From the NCBI RefSeq assembly GCF_002245535.1, contig NZ_NKCN01000010.1:114808-178807 (forward strand): 64,000 bases of DNA. The letters run 5' to 3'. Each line of letters starts with the position of its first letter. The first letter of the stretch is position 1. This document shows, one piece after another, positions 52,618 through 61,597 of this stretch. The position numbers were made by a program, and so were the translations under genes. A model generated the notes under the pieces. That model searched no databases, was not told the origin of the DNA, and saw nothing but the letters and a program-made list of their open reading frames with translations. The stretch comes from Mycobacterium lehmannii (GTDB lineage Bacteria; Actinomycetota; Actinomycetes; Mycobacteriales; Mycobacteriaceae).

Positions 52618-53325
52618 TCAGGCCTCGGCGAAGTTGCGCGTCACCGACGGATCGACCGGAATGCCCGGGCCGGTCGTGGTCGAGATGACGATCTTCTTGA
52701 GGTAACGGCCCTTCGACGACGACGGCTTGGCCCGCAGGATCTCGTCGATCGCGGCGCCGTAGTTCTCCGCCAGCGCCTTCTCGTCGAACGAGGCCTTGCC
52801 GATCACGAAGTGCAGGTTGGCCTGCTTGTCGACGCGGAAGTTGATCTTGCCGCCCTTGATGTCGGACACGGCCTTGGCGACGTCGGGCGTCACGGTGCCG
52901 GTCTTCGGGTTCGGCATCAGGCCACGCGGGCCCAGGATCCGCGCGATGCGGCCGACCTTGGCCATCTGGTCGGGAGTCGCGATCGCCGCGTCGAAGTCCA
53001 GCCAGCCGCCCTGAATCCGCTCGATCAGGTCGTCGCTACCGACGGCGTCGGCACCCGCGGCCTCCGCGGCCTCGGCCTTGTCGCCGACCGCGAACACCAC
53101 AACGCGGGCGGTCTTACCGGTGCCGTTCGGCAGGTTGACGGTGCCGCGCACCATCTGATCGGCCTTACGCGGGTCGACGCCCAGCCGGATCGCCACCTCG
53201 ACGGTCGCGTCCTGCTTCTTCGATCCCGTCTCCTTGGCCAGCTTCGCCGCCTCCAGCGGCGTGTACAGCCGGCTGCGGTCCACCTTCTCGGCGGCTTCGC
53301 GGTATGCCTTGCTCGTCTTGCTCAT
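52618..53325 (-). CDS. rplA: 50S ribosomal protein L1
   Basis: 235 residues. The rRNA-binding region includes [24 protein letters not shown], and the L1 signature is [20 protein letters not shown]. The protein ends [23 protein letters not shown]1 builds the mobile E-site stalk and in many bacteria represses its own rplK-rplA mRNA. It starts 100 bp after rplK; order rplK-rplA is the usual one. Confidence 0.98.
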   Translation of the reverse strand: MSKTSKAYREAAEKVDRSRLYTPLEAAKLAKETGSKKQDATVEVAIRLGVDPRKADQMVRGTVNLPNGTGKTARVVVFAVGDKAEAAEAAGADAVGSDDLIERIQGGWLDFDAAIATPDQMAKVGRIARILGPRGLMPNPKTGTVTPDVAKAVSDIKGGKINFRVDKQANLHFVIGKASFDEKALAENYGAAIDEILRAKPSSSKGRYLKKIVISTTTGPGIPVDPSVTRNFAEA

Positions 53326-53425
53326 TTGTTTCTCCTAGTTGCTGAGTTGTGGTCTGTGATGAACGCTCTTCGCGCGAGCGCTCATCGCCGGGCCGCAGCT
53401 GGCCCTCCCACGAGGATCGGTCGAA

Positions 53426-53854
53426 CTACTCGACCGTGATCCCCATCGACCGGGCGGTGCCGGCGATGATCTTGGCGGCCTGATCGATGTCGTTGGCGTT
53501 CAGGTCTTCCTTCTTGGTCTCGGCGATCTCGCGCACCTGATCCCAGGACACCTTGGCGACCTTGGTCTTGTGCGGCTCGCCCGAGCCCTTCTGCACACCG
53601 GCGGCCTTCAGCAGCAGCTTGGCCGCGGGCGGTGTCTTGAGGTTGAAGGTGAAGCTGCGGTCCTCGTAGACGGTGATCTCCACGGGGATGACGTTGCCGC
53701 GCTGGTTCTCCGTCGCGGCGTTGTACGCCTTGCAGAACTCCATGATGTTGACGCCGTGCTGGCCGAGCGCCGGACCGACGGGCGGGGCGGGGTTGGCCTG
53801 CCCGGCCTGGATCTGCAGCTTGATCAGCCCGACGACTTTCTTCTTCGGGGCCAT
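53426..53854 (-). CDS. rplK: 50S ribosomal protein L11
   Basis: 142 residues from the ATG at 53854, the standard mycobacterial length; the ORF can be read 14 codons further upstream but [20 protein letters not shown] is the normal N-terminus. The Pro-rich linker [19 protein letters not shown] and the C-terminal GTPase-centre RNA-binding domain ([20 protein letters not shown], ending [11 protein letters not shown]) are intact. It is the thiopeptide-binding protein. It lies 90 bp after nusG. Confidence 0.98.
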   Translation of the reverse strand: MAPKKKVVGLIKLQIQAGQANPAPPVGPALGQHGVNIMEFCKAYNAATENQRGNVIPVEITVYEDRSFTFNLKTPPAAKLLLKAAGVQKGSGEPHKTKVAKVSWDQVREIAETKKEDLNANDIDQAAKIIAGTARSMGITVE

Positions 53855-53944
53855 TGGTGTGGTGTTTCCTCTCTCGGTTCTCTGCGATTTGTGCACGGTT
53901 TGTTGCGCCGCCGAGCGCTCCTAGACGTGCCCAAATCGCCGGGC

Positions 53945-54772
<828 letters not shown>

Positions 54773-54810
54773 TCAGTCCTCTCGAAGTTCTCATCCGTCG
54801 CGCGTACTCG

Positions 54811-55224
54811 TCAGCCGAACACCAGCGAGACCAGCTTGGCAAGGCCGAAGTCGACGCCGCCGATCATCGCCAGCATGAAGGCCAGGAACAGCAGCACCAC
54901 GCCGGTGTAGGTGGCCATCTGCTTGCGGTTCGGCCAGATCACCTTGCGCAGCTCGGCCACGACCTGCTTCAGGTAGTTCCAGACGAACAGGAAAGGGTTC
55001 CGCGACGGTCCGTCGGCGCGCTTCTTGGCGGCCTTCTTCGCGGTGCCCGACCCGTTCTTGGTGGGTGACGCCGCGGTGCCGGTGGACAGGTCGACGGCTT
55101 CGCTGGCGTCTTCGCCGGCGGCTGCCCGACGGGTCCGCTTGCCCGACGGACGGGTGGGTCGGGTCACGACGGCGCCACGGCCGTTTTCGGTGTCGGAGCC
55201 GGCATCGTCGTGCTCGTCGCTCAC
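54811..55224 (-). CDS. secE: Preprotein translocase subunit SecE
   Basis: 137 residues from the GTG at 55224 (AGGGAG upstream), matching the mycobacterial start MSDE. A long charged N-terminal extension (to about residue 80) precedes the SecE core [40 protein letters not shown], which has an amphipathic helix and one membrane helix. It clamps SecY in the Sec channel. The gene lies between tRNA-Trp and nusG. The reading to 55263 is not favoured. Confidence 0.95.
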   Translation of the reverse strand: MSDEHDDAGSDTENGRGAVVTRPTRPSGKRTRRAAAGEDASEAVDLSTGTAASPTKNGSGTAKKAAKKRADGPSRNPFLFVWNYLKQVVAELRKVIWPNRKQMATYTGVVLLFLAFMLAMIGGVDFGLAKLVSLVFG

Positions 55225-55299
55225 CGCATGCTCCCTTGTCTGGTCATCTGGTTTGTGGGTCACCTTCCAGTGTCCACACTTGTCGAGTATTCAGTTGAG

Positions 55300-55372
<73 letters not shown>

Positions 55373-55489
55373 TCAGAGTGGCACTGCGAAAGGCCACCCG
55401 TTCGGGGCTCACACAATTCGCGCGCTCCCCGATCGGTCGATCTTCAAACCGACGGACAGCGCGCTGGACTGGGAAAACCCCGAGGACCG

Positions 55490-55495
55490 AGTGTA
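55490..55495 (-). promoter_or_regulatory. Possible -10 of the tRNA-Trp-secE-nusG unit
   Basis: Minus-strand TACACT fits TANNNT, 117 bp before the tRNA, with no strong -35. It lies after the hadC hairpin, so it would start an independent unit. Confidence 0.45.
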
Positions 55496-55524
55496 GCGCG
55501 CCACCCGTCCGAGTTACTAATCCA

Positions 55525-55562
55525 CCGGCGAGCCGGTCATCGGGCTTCGACCGGCAAGCCGG
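55525..55562 (-). terminator. Hairpin after hadC
   Basis: CCGGCGAGCCGGTC (55525-55538) and GACCGGCAAGCCGG (55549-55562) pair at 12 of 14 positions with a 10-nt loop, 3 bp past the hadC stop. No T tract. Confidence 0.55.
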
Positions 55563-55565
55563 CGA

Positions 55566-56129
55566 TCAAACGGACGCCTCGCCGTTCACGCTCTCGGCGC
55601 CATCGGGATCCTCGACCGGATCGTGGACGACGGGCTTGCGTACGACCTGCCCCGTCTCCGGATCCCAGCCCGCCGAGATCGAGTTGTCGCCCTCGTGGCC
55701 CATCAGGGTGGTGAACGACTCCATCACGAGCACGCCGTTCTGGTCGATCAGCATGTTGCGGGTGGTGACGATGTCGGCGCCGAAGCGCTCGTCCACCGAC
55801 TGAATCTCCAGCGTCCCGGTCAGCACATCACCGGCCTGGATCGGACGATGGAACTTGAACTTCTGGTCCACCTGCACAATCTGCATGGTCTCGAAGCCCA
55901 CATCGTTGTGCTGAAAGAAATGCCGCTGAATCATCACCGCGAAGATCGACATGAACGTCGGCGGGGCGATGAGCCCGTCGTGGCCCGACGCCTTGGCCGC
56001 CTCCACGCTGTGGCTCTGCGGATCGTGGGCCTTGACGGCGTTCGCGTATTGGCGAATCTGTTCCGTGCCGACGTGATAGGGCTCCGGGTACTTCCAGACC
56101 ATTCCCTTGATGTCGATTTTGAGAGCCAC
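55566..56129 (-). CDS. hadC: (3R)-hydroxyacyl-ACP dehydratase subunit HadC
   Basis: 187 residues. The hot-dog fold has the substrate part YVGTEQIRQYANAVKAHDPQSH-like segment, IAPPTFMSIFAVMIQRHFF and VQVDQKFKFHRPIQAGDVL. HadC lacks the catalytic Asp/His of HadB and is the chain-specificity subunit of the HadBC dehydratase in FAS-II, acting on long meromycolate intermediates. An acidic C-terminal tail (VVHDPVEDPDGAESVNGEASV) makes it longer than the M. tuberculosis protein (166 aa). It follows hadB by 2 bp. Confidence 0.95.
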   Translation of the reverse strand: MALKIDIKGMVWKYPEPYHVGTEQIRQYANAVKAHDPQSHSVEAAKASGHDGLIAPPTFMSIFAVMIQRHFFQHNDVGFETMQIVQVDQKFKFHRPIQAGDVLTGTLEIQSVDERFGADIVTTRNMLIDQNGVLVMESFTTLMGHEGDNSISAGWDPETGQVVRKPVVHDPVEDPDGAESVNGEASV

Positions 56130-56131
56130 GG

Positions 56132-56560
56132 CTACGCCAGCTTCGCGACGGCCACCGCGCGGCCGAAGATCTTCTTGCCCCCGGTCGTTGCCGAGAGCGC
56201 GATGGTCACCGACTTGGTCTCGGGTTCAACGGATTTCACGCGTCCGTTGAAGACGATCTCCGCCCCGATGCCGTCGTTGGGCACCGGCACCACAGCGGTG
56301 AACCGCACGTTGAACTCGGTGACCGCCGCCGGATCGCCGACCCACTCGGTGACGTACCCGCCACCCAGGCCCATGGTCAGCATGCCGTGCGCGATTGCGG
56401 TGTCCAGGCCGACCTGCTTGGCGATGTCGTCGTCCCAGTGGATCGGGTTGAGGTCACCCGACACCCCGGCGTAGTTGACGAGGTCCTGCCGCGTCAGCGG
56501 AATCACCTTCTCGGGAAGCTCGTCGCCCTTCTTCACCGAGGCGAACTCACGCAGTGGCAT
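56132..56560 (-). CDS. hadB: (3R)-hydroxyacyl-ACP dehydratase subunit HadB
   Basis: 142 residues from the ATG at 56560, matching M. tuberculosis HadB. The hydratase-2 motif is YAGVSGDLNPIHWDDDIAKQ, where Asp and His are catalytic. GLDTAIAHGMLTMGLGGGYV and KKIFGRAVAVAKLA are also family positions. HadB is the catalytic partner of both HadA and HadC in the dehydration step of mycolate elongation. It overlaps hadA by 14 bp. Confidence 0.97.
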   Translation of the reverse strand: MPLREFASVKKGDELPEKVIPLTRQDLVNYAGVSGDLNPIHWDDDIAKQVGLDTAIAHGMLTMGLGGGYVTEWVGDPAAVTEFNVRFTAVVPVPNDGIGAEIVFNGRVKSVEPETKSVTIALSATTGGKKIFGRAVAVAKLA

Positions 56561-57023
56561 CTGAAAAACCCTCTTCTCCGTCACCCGTCCGACCCGCCAG
56601 GGTCGTGAACGTCTCCTGCACCACGTCACCGGCTTGGTTGGTGACGATGTTCTTCAACACGACGATGTCGGTGCCATGCGCCTGACGCACGGAGTCGACC
56701 TGCACCTCGCAGTAGAGCTTGTCGCCCGCGAAGATCGGCTTGAGGTACTTGATCACCTGGTCGACCTGCACGATCTTCGCGTCTTTGATTCCGACGCCTG
56801 CGTGCTCGAAGAACGATATCTGCGCCATGTACCCGAGGACGCTCATGAATGTCAGCGGTGCGGGCAGCGCCTTGTGGCCGAGTTCGGCCACGACATCCTC
56901 ATCGAAGAACGCGGGATGGTCGTTCTTCACCGCGACCGCGTATTCGCGAACCTTCTCGCGACCGACGACGTAGTGGTCGGGGTAGCGGTATTGCATCCCG
57001 ACGATGCGCTCGGACAACGACAC
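56547..57023 (-). CDS. hadA: (3R)-hydroxyacyl-ACP dehydratase subunit HadA
   Basis: 158 residues, GTG start. The fold matches HadC (YPDHYVVGREKVREYAVAV, LPAPLTFMSVLGYMAQISFF, IVQVDQVIKYLKPIFAGDKL) and lacks the catalytic pair, so HadA is the substrate-binding subunit for shorter chains. This is the target subunit in thiacetazone/isoxyl action; the M. tuberculosis Cys61 position reads Met or Ser here (FMSVLGY in place of FICVFGY), so the modified Cys is absent. Starts 50 bp after rpmG. Confidence 0.95.
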   Translation of the reverse strand: MSLSERIVGMQYRYPDHYVVGREKVREYAVAVKNDHPAFFDEDVVAELGHKALPAPLTFMSVLGYMAQISFFEHAGVGIKDAKIVQVDQVIKYLKPIFAGDKLYCEVQVDSVRQAHGTDIVVLKNIVTNQAGDVVQETFTTLAGRTGDGEEGFSDATA

Positions 57024-57073
57024 AGTTAGTGAACCTACCTACCACCCGGGCGACGCCTACGGGCTGACTCGTC

Positions 57074-57241
57074 TTAGCGCGATTCCTTATGCGGCTGGTG
57101 CTTGCCGCAGTTCGGGCAGAACTTCTTGATCTCGAGCCGGTCCGGGTCGTTACGGCGATTCTTCTTGGTGATGTAGTTGCGGTGCTTGCACACCTCGCAC
57201 GCCAAAGTGATCTTCGGCCGTACGTCGGTACTGGAGGCCAC
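57074..57241 (-). CDS. rpmG: 50S ribosomal protein L33
   Basis: 55 residues, too short for many gene finders: GTG at 57241 gives [20 protein letters not shown], then [20 protein letters not shown] and [15 protein letters not shown]. The CxxC pairs (CEVC and CPNC) form a zinc ribbon, so this is the zinc-containing form, replaced by a Cys-free paralogue under zinc limitation in some mycobacteria. It lies between tRNA-Met and hadA. Confidence 0.96.
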   Translation of the reverse strand: MASSTDVRPKITLACEVCKHRNYITKKNRRNDPDRLEIKKFCPNCGKHQPHKESR

Positions 57242-57279
57242 GGTTCTTCGTCCTTCGTTTACGCGTTCGATGCTGCCTG

Positions 57280-57353
57280 TAGCGGTGGGGGGGCTCGATC
57301 CCCCGACCTCACGATTATGAGTCGTGCGCTCTAACCAGCTGAGCTACACCGCC
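57280..57353 (-). tRNA. metT: tRNA-Met (CAT anticodon, elongator)
   Basis: 74 nt: GGCGGTG acceptor with CACCGCT (a G-U pair at the first position), D-arm GTAGCTCAGCTGGTTAGAGC, anticodon stem-loop CACGACTCATAATCGTG, T-arm with GGATCGAGCC, discriminator A. The first acceptor position pairs, which argues against an initiator tRNA. Confidence 0.96.
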
Positions 57354-57386
57354 CCGGGATCCGGGCGGATGTCCGCCCGCTCACCG

Positions 57387-57459
57387 AGCCCCCTAACGGA
57401 ATCGAACCGTTGACCTTTTCCTTACCATGGAAACGCTCTGCCGACTGAGCTAAGGGGGC
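57387..57459 (-). tRNA. thrT: tRNA-Thr (GGT anticodon)
   Basis: 73 nt: acceptor GCCCCCT / AGGGGGC, D-arm TTAGCTCAGTCGGCAGAGC, anticodon stem-loop TTTCCATGGTAAGGAAA with GGT anticodon, T-loop GGTTCGATTCC, discriminator T. First gene of the unit that continues to hadC. Confidence 0.96.
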
Positions 57460-57502
57460 CTGCCTACCTCGAGGTTCGCGCACCGCGGCGCGAGCCTTAA
57501 AG

Positions 57503-57532
57503 AGGGTACATTCTCGCCGATTGCCGCGCCAA
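57503..57532 (-). promoter_or_regulatory. Promoter of the tRNA-Thr/tRNA-Met/rpmG/hadABC unit
   Basis: Minus strand: -35 TTGGCG (57527-57532), 18-bp spacer, -10 TACCCT (57503-57508). About 37 nt before the tRNA-Thr 5' end after a 7-nt start offset. Confidence 0.62.
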
Positions 57533-57554
57533 ACCGCTGATCACCGCAACCGTT

Positions 57555-57578
57555 ACTGTCCGACTCTAGTCGGACAGT
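57555..57578. promoter_or_regulatory. Perfect 24-bp palindrome upstream of the NYN gene
   Basis: ACTGTCCGACT and AGTCGGACAGT are exact inverted arms of 11 bp around CT. The palindrome ends 14 bp before the NYN start codon and lies 22 bp upstream of the -35 of the divergent tRNA/had promoter. It is typical of a dimeric repressor site. Confidence 0.7.
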
Positions 57579-57592
57579 GATAGGACGGAACA

Positions 57593-58453
57593 GTGACCGA
57601 ACCCGGCGCGACCCGTGTAGCGGTGTACCTCGACTTCGACAACATCGTGATCTCGCGGTACGACCAGATCCACGGGCGCAACTCGTTTCAGCGTGATAAG
57701 GCTGCGGGCTTTCACAAGAATCCGGGTCGGCTGACGCAGGCAACCGTGGACGTCGGCGCAATCATCGACTACGCGTCGTCGTTCGGCACGTTGGTGCTGA
57801 CCAAGGCCTACGCCGACTGGTCAACCGACGTCAACGCCGACTACCGAGACCAGCTCGTCGGGCGCGCAGTCGACCTGGTGCAGCTGTTCCCGGCCGCCGC
57901 GTACAGCAAGAACGGGGCCGACATCCGACTCGCGGTCGACACCGTCGAGGACATGTTCCGGCTGCCCGACCTGACCCACGTCGTCATCGTCGCCGGCGAC
58001 TCCGACTACATCCCGCTCGCACAGCGGTGCAAACGCCTCGGGCGCTACGTCGTCGGCATCGGCATCACCGGATCGATCAGCCGGTCGCTGACCGCGGCCT
58101 GCGACGAGTATGTCTCCTACGACGCGCTGCCCGGCGTTCCGGCGGTCAAGACGGAAGCCCCGAAGCGGCGACGCACCAAGGCCGACGCCGAGCAGGACGC
58201 AGAACAGCCCGATCCGCAGGCCGCCGGGACCGCGCTGCTCGAGCGGGCGCTGCGCATCGCGCACGGCAAGGACGACTCCGACTGGCTGCACAATTCGGCG
58301 GTCAAGGCTCAGATGAGGCGCATGGACCCGTCGTTCTCGGAGAAGTCCCTCGGGTTCAAGTCCTTCAGCGACTTCCTGCGCTCGCACACCGACCTGGTCG
58401 AACTCGACGAGAGCAGTACCATCCGCATGGTGCGGCTGCGCAGCCAGGACTGA
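57593..58453 (+). CDS. NYN-domain (PIN-like) ribonuclease candidate with C-terminal LOTUS/OST-HTH-like domain
   Basis: 286 residues, GTG start. The NYN domain carries the four acidic positions expected: VAVYLDFDNIVIS (Asp, Asp, Asn), KAYADWSTD, KNGADIRLAVDTVEDMF and VVIVAGDSDYIPLAQRCKRL. After a charged linker (PKRRRTKADAEQDAEQ) a helical domain of about 75 residues (LLERALRIAHGKDDSDWLHN, MRRMDPSFSEKSLGFKSFSD, FLRSHTDLVEL) resembles the OST-HTH/LOTUS RNA-binding fold. Probably a metal-dependent RNase. Divergent from the tRNA-Thr/Met-had promoter and preceded by a perfect palindrome. Substrate RNA unknown. Confidence 0.85.
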   Translation: MTEPGATRVAVYLDFDNIVISRYDQIHGRNSFQRDKAAGFHKNPGRLTQATVDVGAIIDYASSFGTLVLTKAYADWSTDVNADYRDQLVGRAVDLVQLFPAAAYSKNGADIRLAVDTVEDMFRLPDLTHVVIVAGDSDYIPLAQRCKRLGRYVVGIGITGSISRSLTAACDEYVSYDALPGVPAVKTEAPKRRRTKADAEQDAEQPDPQAAGTALLERALRIAHGKDDSDWLHNSAVKAQMRRMDPSFSEKSLGFKSFSDFLRSHTDLVELDESSTIRMVRLRSQD

Positions 58454-58487
58454 GTCCCGAAATCCGGGCCCAGATACGCTGACGGTC

Positions 58488-59201
58488 ATGGCTTCGGATC
58501 GGCTCTACTTCCGTCAGTTGTTGTCCGGTCGCGACTTCGCGGCCGGTGACATGATCGCCCAGCAGATGCGCAACTTCGCCTACCTGATCGGCGACCGCGA
58601 GACTGGTGACACGGTGATCGTCGACCCCGCCTACGCCGCAGGCGATCTGGTTGACGCGCTGGAGGCCGACGGCATGCGGCTGTCCGGCGTGTTGGTCACC
58701 CACCACCACCCCGACCATGTCGGCGGTTCGATGATGGGTTTCGAACTCAAGGGGCTCGCCGAACTGCTCGAGCGCACGAGCGTGCCGGTGCACGTCAACC
58801 AGCTTGAGGCCGACTGGGTTTCGAAGATAACCGGCATTGCGCGCAGCGAGCTCACCTCGCACCAGCACGGCGACGTCGTCAAGGTCGGCGACATCGACAT
58901 CGAACTGCTGCATACGCCCGGCCACACTCCGGGCAGCCAGTGCTTCTTGCTCGACGGGCGGCTCGTCGCCGGTGACACCCTGTTCCTGGAAGGGTGCGGA
59001 CGCACCGACTTCCCCGGTGGCAACGTCGACGACATGTTCCGCAGCCTGCAGGCGCTGGCGAAACTGTCCGGCGACCCGACGGTGTTCCCCGGCCACTGGT
59101 ACTCCGCCGAGCCCAGCGCCTCCCTGTCGGAGGTGCGCCAGACCAACTACGTCTACCGGGCCAGCAACCTCGACCAGTGGCGCATGCTGATGGGCGGCTG
59201 A
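58488..59201 (+). CDS. Metallo-beta-lactamase-fold hydrolase, glyoxalase II-like (Rv0634c orthologue)
   Basis: 237 residues. Zinc motif THHHPDHVGG (about residues 72-81), then LLHTPGHTPGSQCF, VAGDTLFLEG, GRTDFPG and PGHW. These match hydroxyacylglutathione hydrolase and related thioesterases; since mycobacteria make mycothiol, a mycothiol thioester is the more natural substrate. It follows the NYN gene by 34 bp on the same strand. The position agrees with Rv0634c beside the tRNA/had block. Confidence 0.85.
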   Translation: MASDRLYFRQLLSGRDFAAGDMIAQQMRNFAYLIGDRETGDTVIVDPAYAAGDLVDALEADGMRLSGVLVTHHHPDHVGGSMMGFELKGLAELLERTSVPVHVNQLEADWVSKITGIARSELTSHQHGDVVKVGDIDIELLHTPGHTPGSQCFLLDGRLVAGDTLFLEGCGRTDFPGGNVDDMFRSLQALAKLSGDPTVFPGHWYSAEPSASLSEVRQTNYVYRASNLDQWRMLMGG

Positions 59202-59265
59202 CTCGCCGGTACCGGTCTGACGTGCGAAAAGCGCCGGTCAGAATGCTGCTGCGCTAATCTCCCGT

Positions 59266-59714
59266 TTGCTCGGCGCCTATCGGGAGGATCGCCTGCGAGA
59301 CCACCCACCCCCGCAGGCTGGTATCCCGACCCCGACGGCGCTGGCGGCCAACGGTATTGGGACGGTTCGACGTGGACCGAGCACCGTTCGCCGGACCCGA
59401 CGTCGCAGCCCGCAGAGCCGCCGTCGGCCATCGAACCACGGATGCGCGCCGAACCGCGCTCCAACGACAACCGCACACTGCTCACCCGCTACCTCGCCGT
59501 GTGCGGCGCCCTGCAGAAGCTGCACGCCGGAAACACCGTCTATTCCATCGACGACGAGGCGATGTTCTATGTGGGCGGCGGATTCGTCGAGATCGATTCC
59601 GGCGCCGAGGCGCTGGTCGGCCTCGCCTACGACGTGCCGACGGGAACGGTGCCTGGCTTCATCGAGGTACACGCCGATCCGTTGAGCCCGGGTGTGCAAA
59701 CCCCGTTGACGTAG
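59266..59714 (+). pseudogene. DUF2510-domain protein, apparently frameshifted or with lost start
   Basis: Frame 3 encodes a DUF2510 signature (GWYPDPDGAGGQRYWDGSTW from about 59316) continuing into a 90-residue C-terminal part that ends at 59714. No ATG, GTG or TTG opens that frame after the previous stop. A GGGAGGA site (59282-59288) lies instead before a different frame, which reads (L/M)RDHPPPQAG, exactly what normally precedes GWYPDPD. A 4-bp loss from GGCTGGCTGG at 59315-59321 would explain both. An ATG at 59442 could still give a 90-aa product. Real mutation or sequencing error cannot be told apart. Confidence 0.6.
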
Positions 59715-59735
59715 CGTTCCGACAGACTAGCCGAC

Positions 59736-60410
59736 ATGGCGGACACGCTCTATGCCGACGTCTCGGAATGGCAGGCCGGAGTCGACGACAGCTATCAGTA
59801 CCCGGTGTTGTGCATCCGCTCCAACGATGGGACGTATCGAGATCGTCAGTGGCGCAACAACTACGACTGGTGCCGCCGCAGTGCCGACGACGGGCGTCTG
59901 ACATTTTTCCTCGTGTACTTCGTGTGGCGACCGAACTGGCGCGAGACTGTGGCCACGTTCCGCGACCAGGTGGGCACTCCGCACCCGAGGATGGCGGTGA
60001 TGCTCGACGTCGAGTCGTGGGGCGGCCAGATCCGCGGCGACCGCTCGGCGGAGATCAACGCCAGCTGCCGCGAGATCGGCGCGTTCGTCGGCAGCACGGC
60101 GAAGGTGATCGGATACGGCAACGTCGGCGACTTGAACACCCTGTGGCCGCACAAGCCGCCGGGGCTTCGGGTCGTGGTCGCCGCCTACGGATACAACCCT
60201 CCGTATCCCGGAAAGGTGGCGCATCAGTACACCGACGGCACCGGATATGGCGGCGGTCTACCGGAGGGTGCGCCACCGTTCGGCAACTGTGACATGAACT
60301 CCGCCGACGGTTTGGCGCCCGACGTTTTCGCAGGTGCTTGCGGCATAACGGTTAAAAGGCGCGAATTTCTGGACAAGATGGCCGCACGGGGGCAAACTTG
60401 TAGACCCTAG
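59736..60410 (+). CDS. GH25-like lysozyme-fold protein without signal peptide
   Basis: 224 residues. LYADVSEWQAGVDDSYQYPV opens like a GH25 muramidase with its first catalytic Asp. MAVMLDVESWGG supplies the Asp-x-Glu pair, and GYGNVGDLNTLW, VVAAYGYNPPYPG and AHQYTDGTGYGG follow the barrel order, ending with CDMN. No signal peptide or membrane segment, so export would need a holin or another route. It resembles the glycosidase modules of mycobacteriophage lysins as I recall them, suggesting a domesticated phage gene. Followed 27 bp later by the DUF2235 gene. Confidence 0.75.
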   Translation: MADTLYADVSEWQAGVDDSYQYPVLCIRSNDGTYRDRQWRNNYDWCRRSADDGRLTFFLVYFVWRPNWRETVATFRDQVGTPHPRMAVMLDVESWGGQIRGDRSAEINASCREIGAFVGSTAKVIGYGNVGDLNTLWPHKPPGLRVVVAAYGYNPPYPGKVAHQYTDGTGYGGGLPEGAPPFGNCDMNSADGLAPDVFAGACGITVKRREFLDKMAARGQTCRP

Positions 60411-60437
60411 CGTCAATTATTCGGGCCGGGGGCCAAG

Positions 60438-61493
60438 ATGAAGAAGCTAGTGCTGTGCTTCGACCGCACTCGTGGCTATCCCGACCCTGGAACCGCGACG
60501 AACGCGCATCGACTCATTCGTCTGCTCGACGACGTCTCCGACCAGCTCATCTGGTACCACCCGGGAGTCAGGGCGAACTCCGGGATGACGCTGCGGCCGT
60601 TCAGAGCCGCGGCCGACGACGCTCGCGGCGCCATCGCCGAGGCGTATCGCTTCCTGGTCGACAATTGGGAACCCGGCGACCCGATCTATCTGTTCGGCGT
60701 CGGTCGCGGCGGTTACTGCGCCCAGAGCCTGACCCGTTTACTGGCCACCGTCGGGGTGCTTCCGGAGCTGACGGATTTCGTGCTCGGCGCGTATGCCCTG
60801 CCCCGGACCGGCCGCGACCAGCAGGACTGGACGCGCGTCACACAAATCGCCACCGAGTTGGAGCAGCAGCGCGAAATCCCCGTCGCCGTCCGGTTTTTGG
60901 GCATCTGGGACGCGGTGAGCATCCCGGGCTTGACGCACCGGTCGATGCCGGCCCCGATGCCCAACGTCGAATCCGGCAGGCACGCGGTCGCGATCGACGG
61001 GCGCCCCGGCGAACGGTTGACGACCTCGGCGTCGGAGCGCATCGAGGAGGTGTGGTTCCGCGGCGCCCACTGCGACGTCGCCGGAGGGCCGGGGGCGTGC
61101 AGATCGCTGGCCGACATCAGCTTCGACTGGTTGATCGACGGCGCGCTGAGCGCTGGGCTGGCGATTTCCGAGGAGCGCACGGACACGCTGCCCGCACCCG
61201 GTCAGTACGACGCGCTCGCCGAAACCGCCCACACGATCTCGCTCCGCAAGCTCCCCGAGGAGGCGGCCGTGCACTCCAGTGTCGAGTTGTACCTGCGCGA
61301 GCATCCGCAGTATTGGAAGCGCTTACCGGCCCGCGTGACGTGGTCGGACCGCGACTGGGCGGCACGCGGTGAGCGACTGGTCAGTCCGAGGGGCGCGACG
61401 GCCGAGAAAGCGATGGCCGACATCGGGTTCGCAGCGTCGTTCGGCGAGCTGGTCAGCAATACCGCGGAGTTGAGCCCAGCGAGCCGATCCTGA
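60438..61493 (+). CDS. DUF2235 alpha/beta-hydrolase-like protein with altered active site
   Basis: 351 residues. The DUF2235 order is visible: LVLCFDRTRGYPDPGTATN, then IYLFGVGRGGYCAQSLTRLL, then FLGIWDAVSIPG, then VWFRGAHCDVAGG. In active members the second element reads GFSRGA with the nucleophile Ser; here Gly occupies that place (GVGRGG), and LCFDGT reads LCFDRT. It is therefore probably not a normal hydrolase. It lies in a same-strand run with the GH25-like gene (27-bp gap, GGGGG upstream of the ATG). In other bacteria DUF2235 proteins include lipase effectors; here the role is unknown. Confidence 0.72.
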   Translation: MKKLVLCFDRTRGYPDPGTATNAHRLIRLLDDVSDQLIWYHPGVRANSGMTLRPFRAAADDARGAIAEAYRFLVDNWEPGDPIYLFGVGRGGYCAQSLTRLLATVGVLPELTDFVLGAYALPRTGRDQQDWTRVTQIATELEQQREIPVAVRFLGIWDAVSIPGLTHRSMPAPMPNVESGRHAVAIDGRPGERLTTSASERIEEVWFRGAHCDVAGGPGACRSLADISFDWLIDGALSAGLAISEERTDTLPAPGQYDALAETAHTISLRKLPEEAAVHSSVELYLREHPQYWKRLPARVTWSDRDWAARGERLVSPRGATAEKAMADIGFAASFGELVSNTAELSPASRS

Positions 61494-61597
61494 CCAATTA
61501 CGCCGGTCAAGATCGTCCGCAGCGGGCTTTCTAATCGACGCCCACGCCAAATTGGCAAAGGGTGTGTGATCCGCGGCTGCGTGATATACAGCGGTGC

